Positions 1-5,818 of a stretch of DNA of 6,222 bases are shown here, in pieces. The notes beneath the pieces were generated by a model. That model was not told where the DNA came from, did no database searches, and saw nothing but the letters and a program-made list of their open reading frames with translations. Positions within the stretch are counted from its first letter, which is position 1; each line of letters opens with the position of its first letter. The position numbers and the translations under genes were made by a program. This DNA comes from Arcobacter sp. UBA7394. Lineage in GTDB: Bacteria; Campylobacterota; Campylobacteria; Campylobacterales; Arcobacteraceae. The stretch spans positions 7,272 to 13,493 of the forward strand of contig DKNG01000237.1 in assembly GCA_002470185.1 (NCBI GenBank), written 5' to 3'.

Positions 1-524
1 GTAATAATATTTGGTAAAACTACTAAGTTCTCAATATTTTCACTTAAATAAGGAGCTTCTTTTTGACTACCTGTATATACAATATTTGAGTAATTAATAT
101 CATTTAAAAATTTAAATAGTTTTTCATCAAAGATTTTAGAAACTGAATCAATTCCACCTACAACTATAACAACATCGATTAATTCACTAGGTCTTGAAGT
201 TGTATCAATATCTTTATATAAAACAGTATCAATAATATTAATACCAGAGTTAAAAGCAATATTAGTTGCATATTTTAATGAAAAGGAATTACTAATCCCA
301 ATAATAAGTGTACTTAATCCACCATTTGCTGATGAACAAATATATACATCTTCTTTTTCATAAGAGTTAATTGTATCACCACATTTATATGTTAAATCAT
401 CATAAATATCTTTGTTGAAATCTCTAAAGTGTTGTTCAACACCTTTTGAAGTACTCATTTTAAAATAAGTACTTCCCACATCAATTAACAGTTTGTCATT
501 TGTATTTTCGTTTACTTGGCTCAT
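1..524 (-). CDS. glmL: Glutamate mutase accessory ATPase MutL/GlmL, N-terminal part (runs off left edge)
   Basis: Partial gene: 174 complete codons are visible from ATG at 524 before the window ends. The family (MutL/GlmL) is an actin/Hsp70-like ATPase encoded with glutamate mutase and thought to maintain or reactivate the B12 enzyme. Visible motifs are a phosphate-1 loop, DVGSTYFK (residues 15-22), the family signature CSSANGGL (63-70), and a second Gly-rich strand, VVIVVGGID (118-126), matching the LAGGTDG region of clostridial MutL. The start is fixed by overlap with glmE: the sequence TAATG shares one base between the glmE stop and this ATG, implying translational coupling. An AGGGA lies about 10 nt upstream, inside glmE. 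The segment between the phosphate loop and CSSA looks short for the family, but I could not measure this. Family assignment is firm. The biochemical role is inferred from homologues and the neighbours. Confidence 0.88.
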   Translation of the reverse strand, partial: MSQVNENTNDKLLIDVGSTYFKMSTSKGVEQHFRDFNKDIYDDLTYKCGDTINSYEKEDVYICSSANGGLSTLIIGISNSFSLKYATNIAFNSGINIIDTVLYKDIDTTSRPSELIDVVIVVGGIDSVSKIFDEKLFKFLNDINYSNIVYTGSQKEAPYLSENIENLVVLPNII

Positions 525-1888
525 TATTGCATAATCCCTATATCATGGATAATATCATTTACGATTGAAGTCGTATCTTTTGTTAAATCACATTGCGCTT
601 TTTCATATTCAAAACATCTATCAGGAATTGGAACTTTTCCTTTTTTTATAATTCTAATGTTTTTCTTTTTATCTCTAATTGTAATCATCTCATTATTATT
701 AATAATATGTGGAGAGAATGGTACGTCAATAGTTCCATTTTTAATTGAGTTAAATACTTTTCTCCATAATGTGTCAGCTTTATCATTGAATACAGCTTCC
801 ATAATTGCCATTACTTCTAAAGTTAGAATCTCTTCTTCCTCTTCATCTACTATATTTGGTAAACCATTTAAGATTCTTAATAAATATTGAGTGTTTGCTA
901 CTGTTTCAGCATTTGCTTCTTTTGTAGGAATTCCAGAAGCTTCTTGTTTTGTTTTTGTAATAAGTTTATTTGCTCCAACCATAGATGCAATTACAGTTGA
1001 CATATTAATTAATTGTCCTGCAAAGTTTGGATCCATTGGGAAAGCACCCATCCATTGGTGGTAAACTAAGTGAATATCAGCATCCGTTACACCAATTTCA
1101 TGAGCATAATGTTTTGCTAGTTTTTTAATTACTGCACCCATTACAATATCTTGGTTCATAGAACCTGTTTGTGAGAATGAAACAGAGAATGATTTTACAC
1201 CTTCTTCAAGGGATAATAACATCTCAAGTAATTGAATTACAATAGTAATACAAGGAGGAACAAGTGTTGCTGTTAATGGTCCAAATGATTCTCTATTAAT
1301 AGGTTCATTTAGTTTTGAGTAATCAGCACAAACTCTCTCAACGTATTTCCAGTATAAAAAGGCTTTATCTAATGGGAAGTTTTTTGAATATGGTAAAAGG
1401 TAAGTAATTGGACCACCTTCAATTTCAAAAATACCAGAAGCAATTGCAGTTTCAATTAAAAGTCTAGCATCAGGAGTACCATGTCTTAAAGAAATAGGTT
1501 TATCAAAATGAGTCATCATTTTTCTAGTATTTCTATATCCATGCGTTACTAGTGGATATCCATTTAACATATCTACTTCATTTTCTTCTGAAAGTCTTAA
1601 CATTTTCTTTGCAGTTTCGTAGTCATTTAATCTTGTATTTGAATCAATAGTACAAGGTAATACATCTACATCAGCTTTATCAAAAAATTCGTAAAGTGCA
1701 AACATTTTGTCATAAGTTGGGAATCCACCTCTTGGCTGAACTAACATCTTATCTTTTGTTTTAAAGTTATGAGAAATGAATAAGTTTTTTGAAGCGTTTT
1801 TTACAAACTCTTCAACTTCTGCAAAATCAAATCTATCTACATATTCATTGTTTAATATGATATTTCTTTCTTCTTGCAATAAACTCAT
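524..1888 (-). CDS. glmE: Methylaspartate (glutamate) mutase catalytic subunit E
   Basis: Large subunit of adenosylcobalamin-dependent glutamate mutase (EC 5.4.99.1), which interconverts L-glutamate and (2S,3S)-3-methylaspartate by a radical carbon-skeleton rearrangement in the cytoplasm. The protein has 454 residues against about 483 in clostridia. Known active-site residues of the Clostridium cochlearium enzyme occur here at an offset of 13-14. The three substrate-carboxylate arginines are R53 (QPRGG), R86 (DSNTR) and R135 (RHGTPD). Also present are N109, E157 with Y163 and Y167 (EGGPITYLLPY), E200 (NRESFGPLT), and K312 and E316 in TKTKQEASGIPTKEANA. HQWMGAFP (277-284) is also typical. The clostridial EGGGISY motif reads EGGPITY here, and an acidic run (DEEEEE) lies near residue 350. 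The C-terminus stops a few residues earlier than in clostridia. The ATG abuts the glmS stop (TAGATG), so translation is probably coupled. Function is highly likely; in vivo flux direction is unknown. Confidence 0.95.
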   Translation of the reverse strand: MSLLQEERNIILNNEYVDRFDFAEVEEFVKNASKNLFISHNFKTKDKMLVQPRGGFPTYDKMFALYEFFDKADVDVLPCTIDSNTRLNDYETAKKMLRLSEENEVDMLNGYPLVTHGYRNTRKMMTHFDKPISLRHGTPDARLLIETAIASGIFEIEGGPITYLLPYSKNFPLDKAFLYWKYVERVCADYSKLNEPINRESFGPLTATLVPPCITIVIQLLEMLLSLEEGVKSFSVSFSQTGSMNQDIVMGAVIKKLAKHYAHEIGVTDADIHLVYHQWMGAFPMDPNFAGQLINMSTVIASMVGANKLITKTKQEASGIPTKEANAETVANTQYLLRILNGLPNIVDEEEEEILTLEVMAIMEAVFNDKADTLWRKVFNSIKNGTIDVPFSPHIINNNEMITIRDKKKNIRIIKKGKVPIPDRCFEYEKAQCDLTKDTTSIVNDIIHDIGIMQ

Positions 1889-2302
1889 CTATTTATTTCT
1901 CTCTTTCATAAAATCTTCTAATGCATCAAGACCTGTATTTAGGTCAACTTGGTGGAATACTAAATCAAATCCATAGTTCTTGAATCTTGGAACAATATCT
2001 TCTGCACTTCCAGTTCCTACTACTAAATTCCCACCAATCATAAATACAACATCATCTAAAAGATTTCCATATTTTGATTTTAAAATTTTAAGTTCTCTTG
2101 CCCAACCTTCGGCTTCACCATTAAGTGATGATATTAATAAAATATCAGCATCAGTTTCAATCACAGCATCAACAAATTCTTCTAAATAAGTATTAACACC
2201 TAAGTTAAATACTTCGAATTCTCTTGCTTGAAGTGAAAGTTCAATAAGTCTATTTGCTACAACGTGTATGTCGTTTCCTACTACGCCAGTTACTACTTTC
2301 AT
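1889..2302 (-). CDS. glmS: Methylaspartate (glutamate) mutase cobalamin-binding subunit S
   Basis: Small B12-binding subunit of glutamate mutase; it forms the active holoenzyme with GlmE by clamping adenosylcobalamin between the subunits. At 137 residues it matches the usual family length. The Rossmann-like B12 fold markers are in register: D11-I-H13 (His13 is the predicted lower axial cobalt ligand), S58-x-L60 exactly 41 residues after position 16, and G90-G91. The third position of the DxHxxG motif is alanine (A16), and the residues after SxL read NGEAEGW rather than the usual YGQGE-like loop, so the nucleotide-tail pocket is altered. It is the first gene of the operon. The SD is weak (AGG about 8 nt from ATG). 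This glmS should not be confused with the glucosamine-6-phosphate synthase gene of the same name. Family and partner are certain from the neighbouring glmE; cobamide preference is open. Confidence 0.94.
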   Translation of the reverse strand: MKVVTGVVGNDIHVVANRLIELSLQAREFEVFNLGVNTYLEEFVDAVIETDADILLISSLNGEAEGWARELKILKSKYGNLLDDVVFMIGGNLVVGTGSAEDIVPRFKNYGFDLVFHQVDLNTGLDALEDFMKERNK

Positions 2303-2321
2303 ATTATATACCTAAATTCTT

Positions 2322-2390
2322 TTTTTATTAGTTTCTTCTTTATTTAAGGCAGATATATTATCCAAAAAGTGGTTAGATTTTTATTAGTTT
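2322..2390. repeat. 13-bp direct repeat pair in the glm leader
   Basis: TTTTTATTAGTTT (plus strand) occurs identically at 2322-2334 and 2378-2390, 56 bp apart, just upstream of glmS. Low sequence complexity makes chance plausible. Paired regulator sites are the alternative. Confidence 0.35.
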
Positions 2391-2465
2391 TGTATAAGTG
2401 CTGATTATGATAAAGTATTAGACAATTATATATTTAAAAAAGTTTCATATTAATTATATAAAAAT
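2357..2465 (-). promoter_or_regulatory. Candidate promoter region of the glmSEL operon
   Basis: Three -10-like boxes with T-rich upstream tracts, the Campylobacterota style with no strong -35, read toward glmS. They are TATAAT at 2453-2458 (preceded by AATTTTTA), TATAAT at 2425-2430 (preceded by a run of six T), and GATAAT at 2357-2362 (preceded by CTTTTTG). I cannot rank them securely in such AT-rich DNA. The 2303-2506 stretch shows no cobalamin-riboswitch B12 box and no other recognisable RNA element. Confidence 0.3.
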
Positions 2466-2506
2466 TACAGTTTTTATAATCTCTTTTAATACCTAATTTT
2501 TTTATT

Positions 2507-2617
2507 TTATAAGAAGTCTTTTTCACTTAAGTTTAGCCAAAAATCATCAGATCTATTACAAATATAAAAGATAGAAAATATTGTTATGATAGTTAGGATT
2601 ATTATATAGAAGTACAT
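2507..2617 (-). CDS. Putative small single-span membrane protein (36 aa)
   Basis: A 36-codon ORF in the gap between the diguanylate cyclase and glmS. I do not recognise a family. Residues 2-20 are almost all Ile, Phe, Tyr, Leu and Thr, forming one predicted transmembrane helix, followed by a polar tail rich in Asp, Asn, Ser, Glu and Lys that starts with N21-R22 and contains W27. Support for translation is good: AAGGAA lies about 6 nt before the ATG, and a TATAAT box at 2642-2647 would give a 19-nt leader. The start codon directly follows one arm of a 13-bp inverted repeat that covers the SD. It starts 60 nt after the cyclase stop and ends 204 nt before glmS, all on the same strand. In AT-rich DNA an ORF this short can arise by chance, but signal quality and the clean hydrophobic/polar division argue for a real gene. 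Confidence 0.55.
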   Translation of the reverse strand: MYFYIIILTIITIFSIFYICNRSDDFWLNLSEKDFL

Positions 2618-2659
2618 ACTTTTCCTTTTTTTTATTTATATATTATAAAAAGGAAAAGT
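2618..2659 (-). promoter_or_regulatory. 13-bp inverted repeat sequestering the SD of the small membrane-protein gene
   Basis: Plus-strand arms ACTTTTCCTTTTT (2618-2630) and AAAAAGGAAAAGT (2647-2659) are perfectly complementary, with a 16-nt AT-only loop. In minus-strand RNA the U-rich arm comes first and pairs with the arm carrying the SD (AAGGAA), ending at the base next to the AUG at 2617. It lies 18 nt after the diguanylate cyclase stop, so it could also serve as its 3' stem-loop, but no U-run follows the second arm. A translation-control hairpin fits better than an intrinsic terminator. RNA-thermometer behaviour (U-run against SD, as in fourU elements) is possible but unproven. Confidence 0.55.
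2642..2647 (-). promoter_or_regulatory. Candidate -10 box for the small membrane-protein gene
   Basis: Perfect TATAAT, preceded by CTTTTCCTTTT, matches the T-rich-plus-TATAAT pattern of Campylobacterota sigma-70 promoters. Initiation would fall near 2635-2636, giving a 19-nt leader with a strong SD. The box sits in the loop of the inverted repeat, so RNA started here lacks the arm that pairs with the SD. Confidence 0.45.
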
Positions 2660-2677
2660 GTTGAAGCGGTGTTCTTT

Positions 2678-3961
2678 TTAAGAAATTAATTCTATTGTAT
2701 TTCTTCCATTTTCTTTAGCATTATATAAAGCATTATCAGCTCTTTGTAATAAGGTGTCAACTGTATCATTTTCTTTGTATGAACTTATTCCAAAACTAGC
2801 AGTAACATTTTTTTTCATTCCAAAATCAGAGTGTTCTAATACATCTTTTAGTTTTGAAGCTAGTTTCTTTGTATTTTCAATATCACTATTAGGACAAATG
2901 ATTAGAAATTCTTCTCCACCCCATCTTCCTACAAAATCAGTAACTCTTGTATTTAGGCGTAAAATAGAAGCAATTTGTACTAAGACTTTATCTCCAATTA
3001 AATGTCCATAATTATCATTTATTGATTTAAAGTGGTCAATATCGAGCATTATTATTGAGGAGTTAGTTTTATATCTCTCAAAAGTTTGTAGCTCTTTTTC
3101 TAACAAAATATCTAATTTAGCTCTATTATAAAGATTTGTTAACTTATCTTTTTTTGATAGTTTTTCAATAGTTTTTTTATCTGTAATATCTTGATTAATA
3201 GTTGTAAAGGCTTTTATTTTGCCTTGTTCATTAAAAATTGGAGATACTATTAGTTTTATCCAGTACTCTTCACCATTTTTTTTCTGATTTTTAATTTCGT
3301 TTTCCCAAATCTCACCTTTTGCAAGGGCTAACTCCATTTTTTCAAAGACTTTTTCTGAAGTATCTGGATGTTTTAAAATATTGTATTTTTGACCAATTAA
3401 TTCTTCTTTTGAATATCCTGTCATATCACATAAAGCAGAGCTACAATTAAGAATTATGCCTTTTGTGTCAGTTGTTGCTGTCATGACATTTGTATCAATA
3501 ATATTGTGATACTCTTTTAATTCTTTGGCAAGAGTTTCTTTGTGAGTAACATTTTCGATTAAACCAAATAATATACTTATATTACCGTCTTCATCTAATT
3601 CTAAAGCTTTGGCTTTACTTGAAAAATATTTGATTGTATCATTGTTCTTATCATAGTATGGAAAGGTATTGTTGTACTCTTTTTTCTCTTGGTTAAGAAG
3701 TTCTAAGTACTCTCTTATAATCAAATTTGCTTTATCTGTAGAGGCTAAGTGTACGTTTTTAATATAATCTCCAGCAATTGGACAAGTATCAACTACAGAG
3801 TGTTTTTGTGCATTAATATCTAAATTAAAAGTACTAACCATAACTTCATTACAATAAAAATAGCCTGGGTCATTTTTATAATCTATAATCCACCATGAGA
3901 GATCTGAAAAGTTTAAAGTTTGTTCAAATTGTTCAATATAATTAGTAATATTTTTTTTCAT
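2678..3961 (-). CDS. PAS-PAS-GGDEF diguanylate cyclase
   Basis: Cytoplasmic c-di-GMP synthase of 427 residues with no membrane segment. Order: a divergent PAS-like sensor (about 12-140), a second PAS (about 151-266), then GGDEF (about 267-427). The catalytic loop is R-W-GGEEF (348-352). The metal/substrate motif DIDHFKSINDNYGH begins at 307. The inhibitory I-site R-V-T-D is at 339-342, five residues before GGEEF as in feedback-inhibited cyclases, so the enzyme should be active and product-inhibited. PAS2 carries TGYSKEELIGQ, KHPD (197-200), GEIW (W219) and KKNGEEYW, closely resembling the FAD-binding PAS of the aerotaxis receptor Aer. Redox or oxygen sensing is inferred from this. I chose ATG at 3961; a TTG at 3976 would add five residues. 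Neither has a convincing SD, and ATG fits leaderless initiation. No EAL domain is present. Confidence 0.93.
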   Translation of the reverse strand: MKKNITNYIEQFEQTLNFSDLSWWIIDYKNDPGYFYCNEVMVSTFNLDINAQKHSVVDTCPIAGDYIKNVHLASTDKANLIIREYLELLNQEKKEYNNTFPYYDKNNDTIKYFSSKAKALELDEDGNISILFGLIENVTHKETLAKELKEYHNIIDTNVMTATTDTKGIILNCSSALCDMTGYSKEELIGQKYNILKHPDTSEKVFEKMELALAKGEIWENEIKNQKKNGEEYWIKLIVSPIFNEQGKIKAFTTINQDITDKKTIEKLSKKDKLTNLYNRAKLDILLEKELQTFERYKTNSSIIMLDIDHFKSINDNYGHLIGDKVLVQIASILRLNTRVTDFVGRWGGEEFLIICPNSDIENTKKLASKLKDVLEHSDFGMKKNVTASFGISSYKENDTVDTLLQRADNALYNAKENGRNTIELIS

Positions 3962-3963
3962 GA

Positions 3964-3981
3964 AATTATTATACAATAATT
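3964..3981 (-). promoter_or_regulatory. AT-rich dyad overlapping the putative -10 of the diguanylate cyclase
   Basis: On the minus strand AATTATT-GTAT-AATAATT is a perfect 7-4-7 inverted repeat enclosing TATAAT (3968-3973). Initiation 6-7 nt downstream would fall at the A of the ATG (3961). The extended sequence, starting GATAATTATT, shares features with Fur/PerR-type boxes, but the match is incomplete. Role as an operator is a guess. Confidence 0.35.
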
Positions 3982-4001
3982 ATCTAATTTAATATAACCA
4001 T

Positions 4002-4011
4002 TGTTATAACA
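4002..4011. promoter_or_regulatory. 10-bp perfect palindrome TGTTATAACA upstream of the diguanylate cyclase
   Basis: A self-complementary TGTTATAACA lies about 40 bp before the cyclase ATG. A related half-site, GGTTATA, lies next to it on the minus strand (near 3995-4001). Its position would suit an upstream operator, but its short length leaves chance open. Confidence 0.25.
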
Positions 4012-4034
4012 GTATTTTATTTAAGTTGGGAGTA

Positions 4035-4063
4035 TATAAAAGAAGAGTAAATCTTCTTTTATA
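4035..4063 (-). terminator. Stem-loop terminator overlapping the stop codon of the DsbA-like gene
   Basis: TATAAAAGAAGA (4035-4046) and TCTTCTTTTATA (4052-4063) form a perfect 12-bp stem with a 5-nt loop. The stem includes the DsbA-like TAA (4059-4061). In minus-strand RNA the second arm ends in UCUUCUUUUAUAU, giving a short U-rich run but no GC-rich stem. It is the only candidate terminator between the two genes. Confidence 0.5.
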
Positions 4064-4700
4064 ATTCAGATTGAATTAAATCAATTAATTGATCTAAACC
4101 AAATGTTTCTAAAGGTTTTCCATTTACAAAGAATGATGGAGTTTTTGATGCACCTAAAGTTTTAGCATCTGCTAAATCTTGTTTTACAATAGCATCAAGT
4201 TTAGGATCTTTCATATCATCTGTTAATTTATTCATATCAAGTAATTCTGATTTTAAAAGAATTTCCCATAAAATATTTAATTGACCAACATGATTTTTTA
4301 CCCAATATCTTTGCGTTACAAGAACAAGATCTAAAACATCTTCATATTTACCTTGCTTTTTTGAAGCTTCAAGCATCTTTACAATCTCATCAGAGTTTTT
4401 ATGAAAAGGAGCATATCTATAAACTACTTTTAGATTTCCTTTATTTTGCTTTAAAATCTCTTTTACATATGGATGAAATTGTGCACAAGTTCCACAAGCT
4501 GGGTCTAAAAACTCAACAAGTTCTACTTTTGCATCTGGATTTCCTTTTACGTAAGAATACTCCCTAACAAGGGCTGAATAGTTAGCTTTTACATTTGAAG
4601 CTATTTGTTCATTTTGTTTATTTTTGTAAATATAACCACCTACAAAAAACAATGCCACAAGGCATATAACTGAAATAATTACAATTTTTTTGTTTTGCAT
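4059..4700 (-). CDS. Membrane-anchored DsbA-like thiol:disulfide oxidoreductase
   Basis: A 213-residue thioredoxin-fold protein of the DsbA/BdbD (Thioredoxin_4-like) type, acting on periplasmic protein thiols. A short positive N-terminus (QNKK) precedes one hydrophobic helix (about 5-24) that reads as an uncleaved membrane anchor; C13 lies inside it and there is no clear lipobox. After GNPDAKVELVEFLDP comes the redox motif C69-G-T-C72, then a helical insertion, and T187-P188 as the cis-proline loop facing the active site. CGTC differs from the CPHC of E. coli DsbA, so redox potential and role (oxidase or reductase/isomerase) cannot be set from sequence. A strong SD, AGGTGA, lies 5 nt before the ATG. 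No DsbB/DsbD partner is visible here. The preceding gene encodes a cysteine-containing lipoprotein, a possible substrate. Confidence 0.9.
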   Translation of the reverse strand: MQNKKIVIISVICLVALFFVGGYIYKNKQNEQIASNVKANYSALVREYSYVKGNPDAKVELVEFLDPACGTCAQFHPYVKEILKQNKGNLKVVYRYAPFHKNSDEIVKMLEASKKQGKYEDVLDLVLVTQRYWVKNHVGQLNILWEILLKSELLDMNKLTDDMKDPKLDAIVKQDLADAKTLGASKTPSFFVNGKPLETFGLDQLIDLIQSEL

Positions 4701-4730
4701 TTTTTCACCTTATAATTTAATAATGCGGGT

Positions 4731-4739
4731 ATATTAGCA
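4731..4739 (-). promoter_or_regulatory. Candidate extended -10 promoter of the DsbA-like gene
   Basis: TGC-TAATAT on the minus strand matches the extended -10 form (TGnTAnnnT). It predicts a start near 4724 and a 23-24 nt leader ending in AGGTGA. It lies in the 86-bp gap after the lipoprotein gene, suggesting the DsbA-like gene has its own transcript. No good -35 is seen. Confidence 0.4.
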
Positions 4740-4786
4740 TAAGTTGTATAGATTTTGTGTGTATTCTAGCTTAGAGGAATTTTAAA

Positions 4787-5761
4787 TTATGGTAATTGTG
4801 ATTTTGCTTTTATTTTCTCTTCTAGATTTCTTTTTGTTCTATTAATTGCATTATTAATTAGTGCCAAGTTTTTTGTATTTGATGTAAGCTTACTTGCTTG
4901 TTTATAAAGTAAATTTGCATTACTTAGATTAAATACAGCTTCATAAGTTAAAGCAAGATTATATAAAACTTCCCAACTTTTATTTGCTAATTCGAAATTT
5001 AATTCTTTTAATAAACTTTGTGCAGTATTTATATTATTATCTTCAATTAATTGAGCAATATTTGATAGGGTGCTTTTTTGTTCTTTTGTTATGTTTTTAT
5101 TATCATCAAATTCTTCTATTATCTCTAATTCAAAATATTTATAGTGAGGTGAAATGTCTCTTTGAATTTCATAGGCTATATCTTCTGCAAGCTGTGAATT
5201 AATCTCTTTTTTATCCCTTGTAAACCTTGGGAAAGTGTAATAATATTCATCATAACATTTATTTATTTCTCTTGTTTTAGTATATATTTTACTAAATAGT
5301 ATCTCTTCTTCATTTGAATCTAAAAGTTCTATTTTTGTGCTAACTTTGTAATATCTATTTTCACAAGGTATATATCTATTGTAGTACTGAATACATCTTT
5401 TTACCTTGTTGTTTTTATCATATTCATATATTCTACATCTTTGTCTATTTAAATCTTTTTTATAATATACGTCATAGTTTAGAGATGATTCTAATACTTT
5501 ACCTTTTATTATTGCATCTACGTTTTCTTCATTTGTTTTCAAAACAAAAACTTTTTTTTGTTTGATTATTGTATTTGATAGTTTATTTTCTATTGCTTCT
5601 GTTTGATTAATATTGTCAGAATCAAACTGTTCTATAAATAATGAATTGATTTTTTCATTTGGAATAAGTGAAGGATGTAAAGATTTTACAGTTAATTTTG
5701 GAGTACATCCGCTTAGTATTAAAATACAAATACTTAGAAATAGAGTATAGAATATTTTCAT
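4787..5761 (-). CDS. Outer-envelope lipoprotein with four extra cysteines and TPR-like C-terminus
   Basis: I do not recognise a named family. The 324-residue product starts with a lipoprotein signal: MKIF, a hydrophobic core and lipobox LSGC, with C19 the predicted lipidated cysteine. Residues 20-90 alternate predicted strands and helices (IEQFDSDN, KVFVLKTN, DAIIKGKVLE), vaguely like the CsgG/LpoB-type periplasmic fold; this is a weak guess. Residues 96-175 hold about 15 tyrosines and four cysteines (C109, C123, C133, C169), enough for two disulfides. About 236-295 looks helical and TPR-like (WEVLYNLALTYEAVFNLSNANL). A charged tail follows. The SD is strong (AAGGA, 5 nt from ATG), and a TATAAA box lies 22 nt upstream. 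The next gene encodes a DsbA-like oxidoreductase, which could oxidise these cysteines; that link is inference. Confidence 0.85.
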   Translation of the reverse strand: MKIFYTLFLSICILILSGCTPKLTVKSLHPSLIPNEKINSLFIEQFDSDNINQTEAIENKLSNTIIKQKKVFVLKTNEENVDAIIKGKVLESSLNYDVYYKKDLNRQRCRIYEYDKNNKVKRCIQYYNRYIPCENRYYKVSTKIELLDSNEEEILFSKIYTKTREINKCYDEYYYTFPRFTRDKKEINSQLAEDIAYEIQRDISPHYKYFELEIIEEFDDNKNITKEQKSTLSNIAQLIEDNNINTAQSLLKELNFELANKSWEVLYNLALTYEAVFNLSNANLLYKQASKLTSNTKNLALINNAINRTKRNLEEKIKAKSQLP

Positions 5762-5783
5762 AATGTTCCTTTTATGAGAATAT

Positions 5784-5789
5784 TTTATA
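5784..5789 (-). promoter_or_regulatory. Candidate -10 box of the lipoprotein gene
   Basis: TATAAA, preceded by ACAAAAATAG and farther upstream by a run of seven T, lies in the 57-bp gap after the hydrolase stop. The predicted start is near 5777, leaving a leader of about 15 nt with AAGGA. Read-through from the hydrolase gene is the alternative. Confidence 0.35.
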
Positions 5790-5818
5790 CTATTTTTGTG
5801 TAAAAAAAGTGTGTTCTA

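Noticed and set aside
516..890. Plus-strand 124-codon ORF opposite glmE
   Set aside because: It is the antisense of a well-supported catalytic subunit, with a Ser/Phe-rich product reflecting the opposite frame and no SD.
2439..2455. Four-codon leader peptide (ATG AAA CTT TTT TAA)
   Set aside because: No SD and trivial length; expected by chance.
2457..2478. Stem TATAAAAA/TTTTTATA with 6-nt loop after the small ORF, as a terminator
   Set aside because: Only A-T pairs and 8 bp long; expected by chance in this DNA, and it overlaps a candidate -10 box.
2303..2506. Cobalamin riboswitch ahead of the B12-dependent glm operon
   Set aside because: No B12-box-like conserved core and almost no GC-containing stems in the leader.
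3974..3976. TTG as the start of the diguanylate cyclase
   Set aside because: No SD precedes it and the codon overlaps the putative promoter dyad; the ATG 15 nt downstream is simpler, though TTG is not excluded.
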